Of a stretch of DNA of 64,000 nt, positions 42,002-51,247 are shown piece by piece. This DNA comes from Oreohelix idahoensis (lineage: Eukaryota > Mollusca > Gastropoda > Stylommatophora > Oreohelicidae): the NCBI GenBank assembly GCA_024509875.1, contig JAMPIV010019873.1, positions 1-64,000 on the forward strand, given 5' to 3'. How positions within the stretch are numbered: position 1 is the stretch's first letter; the number at the start of each line of letters is the position of its first letter. The translations under genes were made by a program, and so were the position numbers. The notes under the pieces are model-generated. The model searched no databases, was not told the origin of the DNA, and saw only the letters and a list, made by a program, of their open reading frames with translations.

Positions 42002-42750
42002 TGTTACCAGTAATTTTAATGGAAGGGGACGTGATCTGGAAAATATTAGGTGAGCAGATTAGATTATGGGTTGTCATTGCTTGAAGACGTGATTGTCTTT
42101 AATGTTATGTTAAATTGTAATAGTAGAAGTAAGGTTACAAAGCGTGTGAACGCTAGTCAGTTCAATTGTGGAGGTTTGTTCACTCCGAACTGTTTTGAGA
42201 TACGGGTGTTTAGCTATTTGTGGCTAGCCCGTGCAAGTAGTGAGACTGAACGGTGTTTTTTAACAGCCGGGTCTCGTAGCTGTTTTAGGGGGAGGATGTG
42301 TATTCCCGTGGGCAGTGAGTTTTGGGCATCGATCTGGAGAGGTCGCCCCATGGTGTGTGTTCTTGATGGTAAGCCTGTACAGTGCTGAATATAAGAGGCC
42401 ATGATTTATGTAAGGCCATTATTTCCTTAGAGAGGATAATTGTGTTATGTGAAGACATGTTGATAAGTGATATTATTGCAAACTGCTGGGTGAGCAGTAT
42501 TGTGAATATTTTGATAAGGATCCATTAACTTACACATGTCATATAATAGCGCTAAAAATGAGTAAAGGCGAGATTATTGCAGACTGCCGGGGATGGAGTC
42601 GAGTGAGAAATTGCTGGTAGGACTCATTAGATTATGATAGCGCTTATGTGAGTGTAGCACGGCGAGGATGCCCGTTTGCTATCTTTGAGAAGGATCCATT
42701 ATTATTAATACAGCGCTGATGTGAGGAGTATCTGGAGGATACAATATTTA

Positions 42751-43140
42751 TGCAGTAGCACGGCGATGATGTGAGCCGTTTGCTATCTGTGAGGAGGCCA
42801 TAGTTACGGATCCATTATTATATCTTATAGCGCAGGAGGAGTATCTGGAGGATACAATATTTATGCAGTAGCACGGCGATGATGCGAGCCGTTTGCTATC
42901 TGTGAGGAGGCCATATTTACGGATCCAGCATTATATCTTATAGCACAGGAGAGTATCTTGAGGATGCTATTTATGCAGTAGCACGGCGATGATGCGAGCC
43001 GTTTGCTATCTGTGAGGAGGCCATATTTACGGATCCAGCATTATATCTTATAGCACAGGAGAGTATCTTGAGGATGCTATTTATGCAGTAGCACGGCGAT
43101 GATGTGAGCCGTTTGCTATCTTTAGAGAGGTCATGATTAT
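42751..43140. repeat. ~110-bp tandem repeat inside the LTR-like insertion
   Basis: TGCAGTAGCACGGCGATGAT recurs at about 42751, 42864, 42974 and 43084 (spacing 110-113), with GCCGTTTGCTATCT and GGATCCA blocks between. A related, more diverged unit lies around 42655-42720. Confidence 0.88.
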
Positions 43141-43142
43141 TA

Positions 43143-43345
43143 TATAACTGCCGTAAATGCAGTCTTTGTGCACTGATGTGGAGTAGAGATTTTGTAGGCC
43201 ATGACTATTATATAACTGCCGTAGATGCAGTATTTGTGCACTGATGTGGAGTAGAGATTTTGTAGGCCATGACTATTATATAACTGCCGTAGATGCAATA
43301 TTTGTGCACTGATGTGGAGTAGAGATTTTGTAGGCCAGGATGTGT
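43143..43345. repeat. 3 x 68-bp tandem repeat inside the LTR-like insertion
   Basis: TATAACTGCCGTA starts at 43143, 43211 and 43279. Each is followed by TGTGCACTGATGTGGAGTAG and TTTTGTAGGCCA. The minus-strand frame 43140-43541 is a by-product. Confidence 0.9.
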
Positions 43346-43570
43346 AAGGGCCGTATGGTGTGTTAACTACATTATGAAGATTCCTGTTTCGATGTAACTG
43401 TATTCGTCTAGATCTACGTGATGTTATAATTGTAATAAACCATGATTTAAAAAAATCATCAGACGTTACACCATTCCATGACTTGGTGTGTACGCTACTG
43501 TGAGTGACTGTCCCAAAACACGCTTCACCTTCTTCAACCAAAAAATAAAAATATAACTTTTATCACAGAT

Positions 43571-45459
43571 CTTCTCCCATTCTGCAGACATGGCCAAAGC
43601 CCAAACCATCTTAATTGGGACTGTTCTACTTGGGTCTGCAGGGGGTAGGATTTAAGGCCTTGACGTATCGTCTGGTTGCGTACCATCTCTCTTCTTGTTA
43701 CTTCAACCACCTTCCTCAGATACCTCATTTCTGAGGTTTGGATCTGGCTTTTATGGGTTGTAGTCATTGCCCATGACTCGCATCCGTATGTCAAGACTGG
43801 GACATAGGTGCAGCGATATACAGCCATCTTCGTTTTCTTACCAACCTCTTTCTTGCTGAGGAATCCTCGATTTATGGCCTGAAAAAGTCTCACAGCTGCT
43901 GCTTTTCGAGTGGCCAACTCTTCTTTGATGCCTCCCTTTCGGTCTATAATAGCTCCGAGGTATTTAAAGTGGTCGACCTGCTCCAGGACCTGTTCTCCCA
44001 GCTTAATCTGATGTTTTCTTTCTTCTTGTGATATCACCATGGATTTTGTTTTAGAGCTGCTTATGACCATCCCTCTCTTCTCCAGCTCTTCCTTCCAGAC
44101 TTGCAGGTTGGATTGGAGATGTGCCTCTGATTTAGCAATCAGGGCAACATCATCAGCAAATGCCAGCTCCGAAATATAGACCTGTCTCATCTTCCAGTAC
44201 CCCACTGAATACTTTCTTGTTCTCTCCTTACATACCTTGATGACATCATCCATAAGGAGTAGGAAGAGGTAAGGTGATAGGATATCACCTTGTCTTACAC
44301 CAGTGGTGGTCCTGAACTCTTCCGACTTATGGTTTGCTGTCCTTACATAATTTCTGCAAGACTTGTAGAAGCTCTGTATAGCATGAATCAGAGATGCTGG
44401 AATATTCTTCCTTGCCAAACAGTCCCAAAGTTTGCTCCAGGGGACCCTGTCAAACGCCTTTTCCAGATCTATGAAACAAAGATGCATCTCACTCTTATAC
44501 TCAAGGGCCTTTTCACTCAGCTGTCTGAGTGTGAAGATTAGGTCTTGAGTACTTCGGTTTGCTCGGAATCCGCACTGGACCTCATCCAATTGTGGCTCAG
44601 CTAGGCGTCGGAGTCTCTGCTCTAGGATTCTAGAGTAGATTTTACCAGGGACACTGAGAAGGGATATGCCTCTATGGTTTCCACACTGTCGATTGTCACC
44701 CTTTTTGAAAATTGGTGTTATGATGGCAATCTCCCAATCCTTTGGTATGGTCTTGTTGTACCACGCTGCCTGTAAAACCCTTAAGAGTAATAGGTCACCT
44801 GATGCTCCCATGAACTTAACCATTTCTGGTGTTATACCATCATGCCCTGCTGCTTTGCCCATCTTGATTTTCTCCAGTGCTGCCTTCAGTTCTTCCATCT
44901 TTATGTCATCTTCACCATCATTGGTTTTCTCTTCTGTGCTAGTGTTTATCATTTCTGATGCTTCACCATGCTCACCATCCAGGAGTTCTGAGAAATATTC
45001 TTTCCATCTTTCCATTACTTCCTTCGGGGCAGTAAGCAATTTGCCTTGCTTGTCCTTTATAAATTTGAGAGGGCATTGTTTTTCCTTCCTCATGTTCTTT
45101 AGGGTCTTATAGAACAATTTCTGGTTTTCTTGTGCATCTTTTTCTAGCTTTTCTCCAAATTCTTCCCAGGACTTCTGTTTTGCTGCTAGCACTTTGTTCT
45201 TTGCTTCTGTTCTGAGTGTCACATATTCTCTATATTTTTCCATTTGTCCTGTTGTGTTTTTAGCTCCTAAGTATTGTTTCCATGCCATTTTCTTCTCTCT
45301 TATTTTCTCTTTGACTTCCTCTGTCCACCAAGGTGTCCTCTTTCTCTTGTTCCCAAGTCGGACTTCACCGCATGCTTCTGCAGCAGCTGTCTTTATGATA
45401 TCCTTGAATTTATTCCAGAGGGTTTCCAAGTCATCAGGTCGTTCTTCTGTGTTGCTCAC
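43571..45459 (-). pseudogene. RTE-B reverse transcriptase domain
   Basis: A long minus-strand frame of about 630 residues with all core RT blocks: GKAAGHDGITPEMVK (about 201-215), IITPIFKKGD, NHRGISLLSVPGKIYSRILE, QCGFRANRSTQD, motif A CFIDLEKAFDRVPW (Asp331), motif B GVRQGDILSPYLF (about 387-399) and motif C ELAFADDVAL (Asp436-Asp437). The catalytic triad is intact. After RT come FKYLGAIIDRKGG and VLTYGCESW, then QLRWFG, where a 7-bp duplication (43594-43607) shifts the frame away from the expected GHVCRMGED. Immediately beyond, the LTR-like insertion interrupts the gene. The first Met at 45459 is incidental, since the original protein ran in from the endonuclease. Confidence 0.9.
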
Positions 45460-46382
45460 CGCTGCAGCAATAAGCCCCTATATCTGGTCTTAATTTCTGG
45501 CTCTCTCAGCTTGTATTTCCTAATGCTCATTTCTCCTGCTCGTTTACTTGGTTTCTTGCGTGATGTTGGACAGTTCCTAGGCTGAGCAACTCTTTCAGTT
45601 GTTCTTTTGATTGTTAGCAGGTAGTGATCACTTCCAATCTCTGGCCCCCTCCAGACTCTAGCATCTCGGACATATTTGAATGAGCTTCTCCGAACAATGG
45701 CATAGTCGATCACTGACTTCTCATTCTTTGTTGGTTCACATCTAGTGTATGCATGTATGCGCTTATGGGGGAACTTTGTGTTTGTAATGATCAGATTCTG
45801 CTCACTGCAGAATCTAAGGAGTCGCTTTCCATTGTCATTGAGAGTATCTTCTCCATATCTTCCGATAACTCCACCCCATCTAGCATGGTCATTTCCAACT
45901 CTGGCATTAAAATCTCCGAGCATGATAACTTCATCTAGGCAGTCATCCACTGTCCTTTGAAGCAGCTCGAAGAATTCCTCCTTGACCTCTGCTCTCTCAT
46001 CCTCATTTGGCCCATACACTATGACCAGGTTGACTATGGTTTCTCCTTCTTTTAGTTTAACAACCATAATGCGCTCCGAGACAAAATTCCATCCCTTGAT
46101 ACTATCTTTTTGATTTTGGGCCACAATGCAACCCACGACCCCTTTAGCTCTTTCAGACATGGGTACACCACTGTAGAGCAGCGTGTTGCCATCGAGATCC
46201 ATGACTCCTTGTCCTTTTTTCTTTGTTTCCGTTATAGCCAGGATTTCTAGTTTTGCTTTCCTCATCTCTTCCACCAGCTCCTCTTCCTTCCCATTTATAC
46301 TTCTTGTGTTCCAAGTTCCATAAGTCGTAGTCCGTTCCAGTTCGTCGCCTTTAGAATCAGTCCAGTTTTCTCTCTTGTGTTG
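45456..46382 (-). pseudogene. RTE-B apurinic/apyrimidinic-like endonuclease domain
   Basis: The frame is open from 46382, just after a TAG, so the conserved TWNTRSI block lies upstream of the first ATG at 46274. Counting from that ATG, catalytic motifs of the exonuclease-endonuclease-phosphatase fold are visible: AITETK (Glu16), VYGPNED (about 87-93), GDFNARVG (Asp121, Asn123), SVIDYAIV (Asp190) and GSDHYLL (Asp216, His217). This enzyme nicks target DNA to prime reverse transcription. Genome annotations often label such frames craniofacial development protein 2-like, because that vertebrate gene derives from an RTE endonuclease. The frame ends at KTRYRGLLLQR. A single extra base in the run at 45474-45477 separates it from the RT frame, where the alternative frame reads LIAAAVSNTEER. 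Confidence 0.88.
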
Positions 46383-46518
46383 CTAGTAATCGTGATTTAA
46401 AGCAAACAGGTGATTGGCCTGTTGTGCCTTTGCATGGTGGAGAGGCATCCTCCTTACGGCCTCCATGCAGGCCGCCCTCCTCCTTTTTCATCCGGGCTTG
46501 GGACCGGCATTGGCGGAG

Positions 46519-47040
46519 TTCCCAGTACAGCACAAACACGAAATTAAGATTATATGAGAGCTGTGTACTTTCTGTGCTTCTCTATGGTGCAGAATGCTGG
46601 AGAGTAACATAGAAGGAAATGTCAAAACTGTCCTCTTTTCACACAATATGACTAAGGAAAATTCACCGAATCTGTTGGCCGAATGCCATCACCAACCAAG
46701 AACTACTTATTCGGAGTAACCAAGAGGACATGCACACCATCATAGCTGGCAGACAATGGAGTTGGGTTGGCCATGTCCTCAGAAGGGACCCTGATGCCAC
46801 TACAAGAACATCTATGCTATGGACCCCCGAAGGAAAGTGAAAGAGAGGCTAACCAAAAACAACTTGGCGGAGAACTGTGGAGGCTGAGATGCAAAGAATG
46901 AACCAGAGTTGGGGCACTGTACGAAGGATGGCCGCCGACTGAACAAAGTGGAAGCAATTTGTTGCTGCCCTATAAGATGCCACCAGGCGTGATGGCCACT
47001 GATTGCTTTGACAGTCGGCGGCTAAGGATCAAAGAAGAAG
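46519..47040 (+). pseudogene. RTE-A copy 2, 3' piece (broken coding tail)
   Basis: This continues RTE-A copy 2 after the RTE-B insertion, beginning with the duplicated TTCCCAGTACAG at 46519-46530. It aligns with copy 1 from about 36201 to its GAA-type tail (ATCAAAGAAGAAG). Compared with copy 1 the frame carries several stop mutations: GAGTAACATAG in place of GAGTAACAGAG near 46610, GAAAGTGAAAG near 46835, and a TGA near 46940. It is non-coding. It is more decayed than copy 1 of the same family. Confidence 0.88.
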
Positions 47041-47137
47041 AAAGATACAATCTGTGCTTTGTTGAAGGGTAAATGATAAAATCTGTGCTATGTTAAAGTG
47101 TAAAGGATATTATCTGTGCTTTGTTGAATGGTTAAAG
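47041..47137. repeat. ~31-bp minisatellite, right part
   Basis: Three more units (CTGTGCTTTGTTGAAGGG and variants) of the array broken at 41752. The 13-bp AAAGATACAATCT occurs at both break points (41740-41752 and 47041-47053), showing the two parts were once continuous. Confidence 0.88.
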
Positions 47138-47554
47138 ATAAATGTGTGTATTATTGGAGAGTACGGGAAAAAATGTGTATCAATAATGACAAAGAAGCAG
47201 AAGAGGAAAAGGGTTACCGGGAGAAGAAAATCCAGAGATGATCAAGCGATAATGCATAAAGTATCAGAATATAAAGAAGACAAGAAGCAGAACCATTGGA
47301 GTCATGCCATAAGCACAATTTATAAAGTAAACAACCATTTTGTTTGTTTGTTTGTTTTTTTTTTTGCTCTTTTATCACAGTATTTCTGAGGGAAAATGAA
47401 GCCTGCTTTAAAGCATAAACTTTAATTTATCAGTCAAGTATAAACTATTATTTTGTTACTAAATGTAACAACGTTTGTTGGTTTACTGCATTTTCAGAGT
47501 AATATTGTTTTGTTTTGTTTTTTTGCATGGGGCAGTACTGAGGAAAATAGAAAC
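47138..47554. other. No gene recognised
   Basis: AT-rich, with a TTTG/T run at 47338-47365 and another T-rich stretch at 47507-47524. The 99-codon frame beginning at 47090 is lysine-rich and phenylalanine-rich low complexity and starts inside the minisatellite. Confidence 0.5.
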
Positions 47555-48690
47555 CTGGAGCTTGAGTAAGAAGAGGTGCCTACACACCTTAACTCTTTGT
47601 ATACGAGCGGCCTTCTAGAGAGGCCGATGATCGATCCCCGTCAATAGCGAAAATTTATAGCTGAATGCATGTTTAAAACCACTGAACAATTTAGTTACGT
47701 GCATGATATAGGGGTTTCATTTCTTCACATTTTGATATATAACACTTATGTTATCTTTATAAATAAATTATTTATTGCAAAATCTGTAATGGTAGTCATG
47801 AAAGGTCGCTCGTATACTAAGAGTTAAAAGACAAGAAGAAATATATTGATGAGATGGCAAAGGTAGCAGAGGAAACTGCAGGCAACAGGAAATGATGAAC
47901 CTGCACAATAACACTAAGCAGCTAACAGGGATATACAAGCAAGCAAATAGCCTTATCAAAGGACAAGAATGGACAATTGTTTATTAATATGCAAGAGCAG
48001 TTAAAAGATGTGGACAGAACATTTTGTGGAACTTGTAAAAAGGTCAGCACCACGAATTCCCCCAGACATCCAGCCAGCAGAAGAGGAGCTAATGTGAACT
48101 GTGAAACACCAAATTAGGAAGAAATAAAGAAAGCCACAAAAATCCTAGAAGATGGAAAAGCTGCTGGCCCAGATGGTATTCCAGCAGAGACCATCAAAGC
48201 AGAAGGAAGGATATTTGGTGAAGTTGCCTAGGAAGTGAGATTAGCATGAGTGCACAAATTATAGAGGAATTATGTTGTTATCAGTGTCAGGAAAAATATT
48301 AAACATAATCATCCTTGAAAGATTAAATGAGTCTGTAGATAGACAACTGAGAGATGAACAAGCTGGTTGTCAACTAGACGCTGTACAAACCAGATGGCCA
48401 CACTGTGTTGAACAAGAAGGATTTGAATTGTACAAGGTCACCAATGTGGAACTGATGACAAGAACCAGACATGTGCCGGTAAAACAATAGATGAGAAGAA
48501 GACTATGGCGATGAATAGGGCACATACTGAGGAAACTTCTTGATAGCATTACCATGTGGTCCTTGTCCTGCAATCCCCTGGGTAAATGAAGCAGAGGTAG
48601 ACCAAAAAGCACAGAGAAAAGAGATCTGAAGATAGAAAAGAAAGGGATGAATAAGACATGGAACAAACCTTGATGAATGAGCGACACCAT
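47555..48690 (+). pseudogene. RTE-C retrotransposon remnant, decayed and internally deleted
   Basis: Pieces of an RTE polyprotein read left to right with stops and frame changes: KDKKKYIDEMAKVAEETAG near 47827-47890, KNGQLF and EQLKRC near 47970-48010, EEIKKATKILEDGKAAGPDG (48118-48177), IPAETIKAE, NYRGIMLLSVSGKI (about 48258-48300), ERLNESVDRQLRDEQAG, then a jump to KVTNVELMTRTRHVP (about 48430) and IGHILRK. RT motifs A, B and C are absent, so the region between DEQAG and KVTNVEL is deleted. The tail closely resembles RTE-D at 58047-58826 and is the same family in plus orientation. A piggyBac-type MITE lies inside its 5' part. Confidence 0.8.
47593..47823. mobile_element. piggyBac-type MITE with TTAA duplication
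   Basis: A 231-bp element. The left end CTCTTTGTATACGAGCGGCC and the reverse complement of the right end, CTCTTAGTATACGAGCGACC, differ at two positions. TTAA flanks both sides (47589-47592 and 47824-47827), the hallmark of piggyBac insertion. The interior is AT-rich and non-coding. Removing it joins HTL to KDKKKYIDE in the surrounding RTE-C fragment, so it landed inside that older element. Confidence 0.85.
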
Positions 48691-48749
48691 TTGAAAACTC
48701 AGTAATTGAAATAATGAGCGACACCATTTGAAAACTCAGTAATTGAAAT
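48676..48749. repeat. 2 x 37-bp tandem duplication
   Basis: AATGAGCGACACCATTTGAA and the following 17 bases occur twice in direct succession, starting at 48676 and 48713. Confidence 0.95.
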
Positions 48750-49581
48750 ACGAGCAAAATACAGAAATCTCAAAGTCAAAATTTTAAATCAAATTAAAAT
48801 AATTCTTTTTCTTTTGCACTTTGCTCTAAATCAAAGAAGTGACCCCTGGTACTAATTCTGTGGCAGATTTCACTTCTGTAATCAGATTAAAACAGCAATC
48901 AGTTTATCTCTCTAATCAGAATAAATATAAAACTATTTCACCCTTTGACGACACAAATTTGCAGTCATATACTGCCACCAATGGACTGTATAACAATCTT
49001 GTCTCTCTTAAATAATTTAATAATAATCTTTAATAATTTAAAACCACTCTTTGAGTTAATTAAATTTACATTCAAATACCGTTCCGAGTGGATGAAATTT
49101 ATTACCAACTATATTGATCAAATTAAAAGTTCATCACAACTGTACATTTCTCGCAGAAGAATTTATTGTTAACAAGTAACAGACAGACTACATAACACGG
49201 CTAGCACAAACTTAATTACCATATAACATGGTTAACACAAACTTAAGAAACACTGCTACTGTAGGAGAATACTTAAACTGGTACGCCAAAAAAAAGTAAG
49301 TTGCAACTTTAAAGCAAGCATCACTTAATCTTTTTAAAGCATAAGTAGCAGTGATAAAGCAGACAAAAACAGGATTAGAACACAACACCAAAAAATGAAT
49401 CAAGACATAAACACAAAGTTTAAACAACGTAAAACCACTTTCAACAAACACAGGCAGGTATCACACAGACATTTAGTTCTTTGCATTGAGGACATGAAAA
49501 AATTTGTTGAGGTGTACAATCCAGTCCAACATTTATTCAATGATTAACAAATCTTGGATATCCACAAATCTCTCGGGCAAT
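48750..49581. other. No gene recognised
   Basis: AT-rich, with short open frames only. No supported coding or repeat structure apart from CACAAACTTAA-type echoes near 49205-49245. Confidence 0.5.
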
Positions 49582-49799
49582 GCTTCGTGTAGTTCCCAGA
49601 AGTCTGTGAAGAGACAAAGAAAGAATAGGACTGCAGTACCCTCAGACATGTCACACAAGGTAAGTAACATGAGGTCGTGCACTAGGTTGGCAACCTCAAC
49701 ATGTCACACAAATTGCCATAGAAACCACTGCTGCAAAAGTATGTGCAGCTACAATGGTGACCCCATGCTCTGTAAGGAGAGCAAAGGAAAATGATGATC
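49582..49799 (-). mobile_element. SINE-like dispersed repeat, copy A
   Basis: About 218 bp sharing ordered blocks with five other copies (51010, 55501, 57786, 59519, 61733). In the orientation of those at 55501 and beyond, this copy is reversed. Read on the plus strand here it runs GACAAAGAAAGAATAGGACT, GTCACACAAATTGCCAT, CCACTGCTGCAAAAGTATGT, CCATGCTCTGTAAGGAGAGC, and ends GGAAAATGATGATCA. The ATG-type tail suggests that end is the 3' end. No Pol III boxes are recognisable. Confidence 0.75.
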
Positions 49800-49814
49800 A
49801 ACATACAAGTAGTA

Positions 49815-49852
49815 TACTATATATATATATACACACACACATATACATACAG
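49815..49852. repeat. (TA)n/(CA)n microsatellite
   Basis: A TA run followed by CACACACA and TACATACA. Confidence 0.9.
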
Positions 49853-49859
49853 TCTGTTA

Positions 49860-51009
49860 CTTAAGTACAGTTCTCTAGCCTCACAAATTATTATTCCATT
49901 TACGTGGTGTGACATAGTAGACATTCCAAGCATGTCTTCTCTCTCCATCCTCTAACCGTAAACTACTTTGACCACAGCCTCATGTCACAACTGCACATCT
50001 GTTTACTACGTCAAGATACCCCCTGATAATTACACTATTTCTTTCCAAAGTAATATACCCAATTTCTTATCAATGTAATACACAATTAGTTGTCTGCTTT
50101 CAATCTCAAACACAAAGGGTGCACTAACAAATATTTATCACAAATAGTATGTATTCTCATGCAAGCCTGCATAACAATAACAAACAGGCACATACCTGAA
50201 CTGCATGACTATACTACAAAGAAGCATGCAATAAAAAAAATTAAGATTATACAAGTTAAACTGACTCACATAAACAAACACATCATCCCATGACAGCAGG
50301 ATTGAATGAGAACATAAAGAAATTCAAGACACAACGTAGTGCTATATCTCACAAATACAGAACATACTTCTAACAAAACAAATTAAAACACTGGTCTGTA
50401 TTTTACATGCACAAAGCTAATAAGAACACAAGCATCTCACAATCAAAACACTCTAACGTACTGATATTTTATGCTAATAGAAATATGCTTTTTAAGTAAA
50501 GATCCAAATCTGACACACACAGAAACACTAACATCTTCACAAACTTACATAAAACATCTGAATTACACATAGTGTAGTGTTTAAATGTCTGGACACAATA
50601 ATCTGGCAGTCATATGTGAATGAATATGAGACATAGCTTTTGCATTGACAGTAGTATTTTCAGCACATTATTCTTAATGATAGATAACTTATAAGCTGTA
50701 TAACATTAAAACCCTAGTAATATAAATGTCATTTATATTTCTGCTACTCTGAACAGGATGTCGGCTTCTAATAATTTGATATAAGACTGGGTTTTATTTA
50801 TCTGTTAAAGAAAACGAAAATTAGAATGAAACATTTAAAAAAATGACTCAATGCTGGACCTCACAAGAATTATATATTTTTCTAAATCAAACGTTATTTT
50901 CTCTAACGAAGCTGTAATATCCTGTTAGAACTGCATAAGCATTACACTATGCAGACATGGCTTGGCTGTGAAGGTCTGCCTGAAACAGCTGCATAAAGGT
51001 CAAGGTTTG
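49860..51009. other. No gene recognised
   Basis: AT-rich sequence of 1.15 kb with only chance frames. It could belong to the 3' flank of NAA20, which lies to the right on the minus strand. Confidence 0.5.
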
Positions 51010-51236
51010 ACAAACAAAGAATAGAACTACTGGACCCTTAGGCTAGTTGTAAACAATGACTAATATGAGTCTGTGCATGGGAGCTGACAACCTCATCATG
51101 TACAAGTCAAACAAATTGCCTAATAAACCACTGCTGTAAAAGCATGTGAATACTTGGTGCAGACTTCCTGCCAGGGTACTGCAGTCGTGGCTCCATGCTC
51201 CTAAAGGAGCACAAAGGAAAAGGACGATAATGATGA
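51010..51236 (-). mobile_element. SINE-like dispersed repeat, copy B
   Basis: Same orientation as copy A. Blocks: ACAAACAAAGAATAGAACTA, GTGCATGGGAGCTGACAACC, ACAAATTGCCTAATAAACCA, GGCTCCATGCTCCTAAAGGA, then the end AAGGACGATAATGATGA. The stem CTCCTAAAGGAG directly precedes the tail. Its ATG-type tail almost abuts the 51-bp minisatellite that begins at about 51248. Confidence 0.78.
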
Positions 51237-51247
51237 CTTTAGTGTTT

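Larger units (their letters stand above)
42002..43567 (+). mobile_element. TGT...ACA insertion, possible solo LTR
   Basis: A 1,566-bp block interrupting RTE-B. It begins TGTTACCAG, ends TTTTATCACA, and is flanked by a direct GAT (41999-42001 and 43568-43570). Removing it and one GAT restores the RTE reading GED-RIPQQ. The TG...CA ends and the polyadenylation signal AATAAA at 43434-43439 fit a long terminal repeat left after recombination. Gypsy-type elements usually duplicate 4-6 bp, so the 3-bp duplication is a weak point. No protease, RT or integrase is present. It contains two sets of internal tandem repeats. Confidence 0.6.
41848..46518 (-). mobile_element. RTE-B retrotransposon, nearly full length, interrupted
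   Basis: A minus-strand non-LTR element flanked by the 12-bp duplication TTCCCAGTACAG (41836-41847 and 46519-46530), inserted into RTE-A copy 2. From 5' to 3' on the minus strand it has about 130 bp of leader (46518-46386), an endonuclease region, a reverse transcriptase region and a C-terminal region. That last region is cut by a 1,566-bp insertion at 42002-43567. The 3' end at 41848 falls just after ARRKTADR, close to the end of coding, with no poly-A. Damage includes a one-base frameshift between endonuclease and RT, a 7-bp duplication near 43594-43607, and the insertion. Confidence 0.88.

Noticed and set aside
44666..45585. Plus-strand frames of 99-148 codons over RTE-B
   Set aside because: Antisense shadows of the minus-strand RT and endonuclease frames.
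47090..47389. 99-codon lysine-rich frame
   Set aside because: Starts in the minisatellite and ends in a T-rich low-complexity run; no homology recognised.
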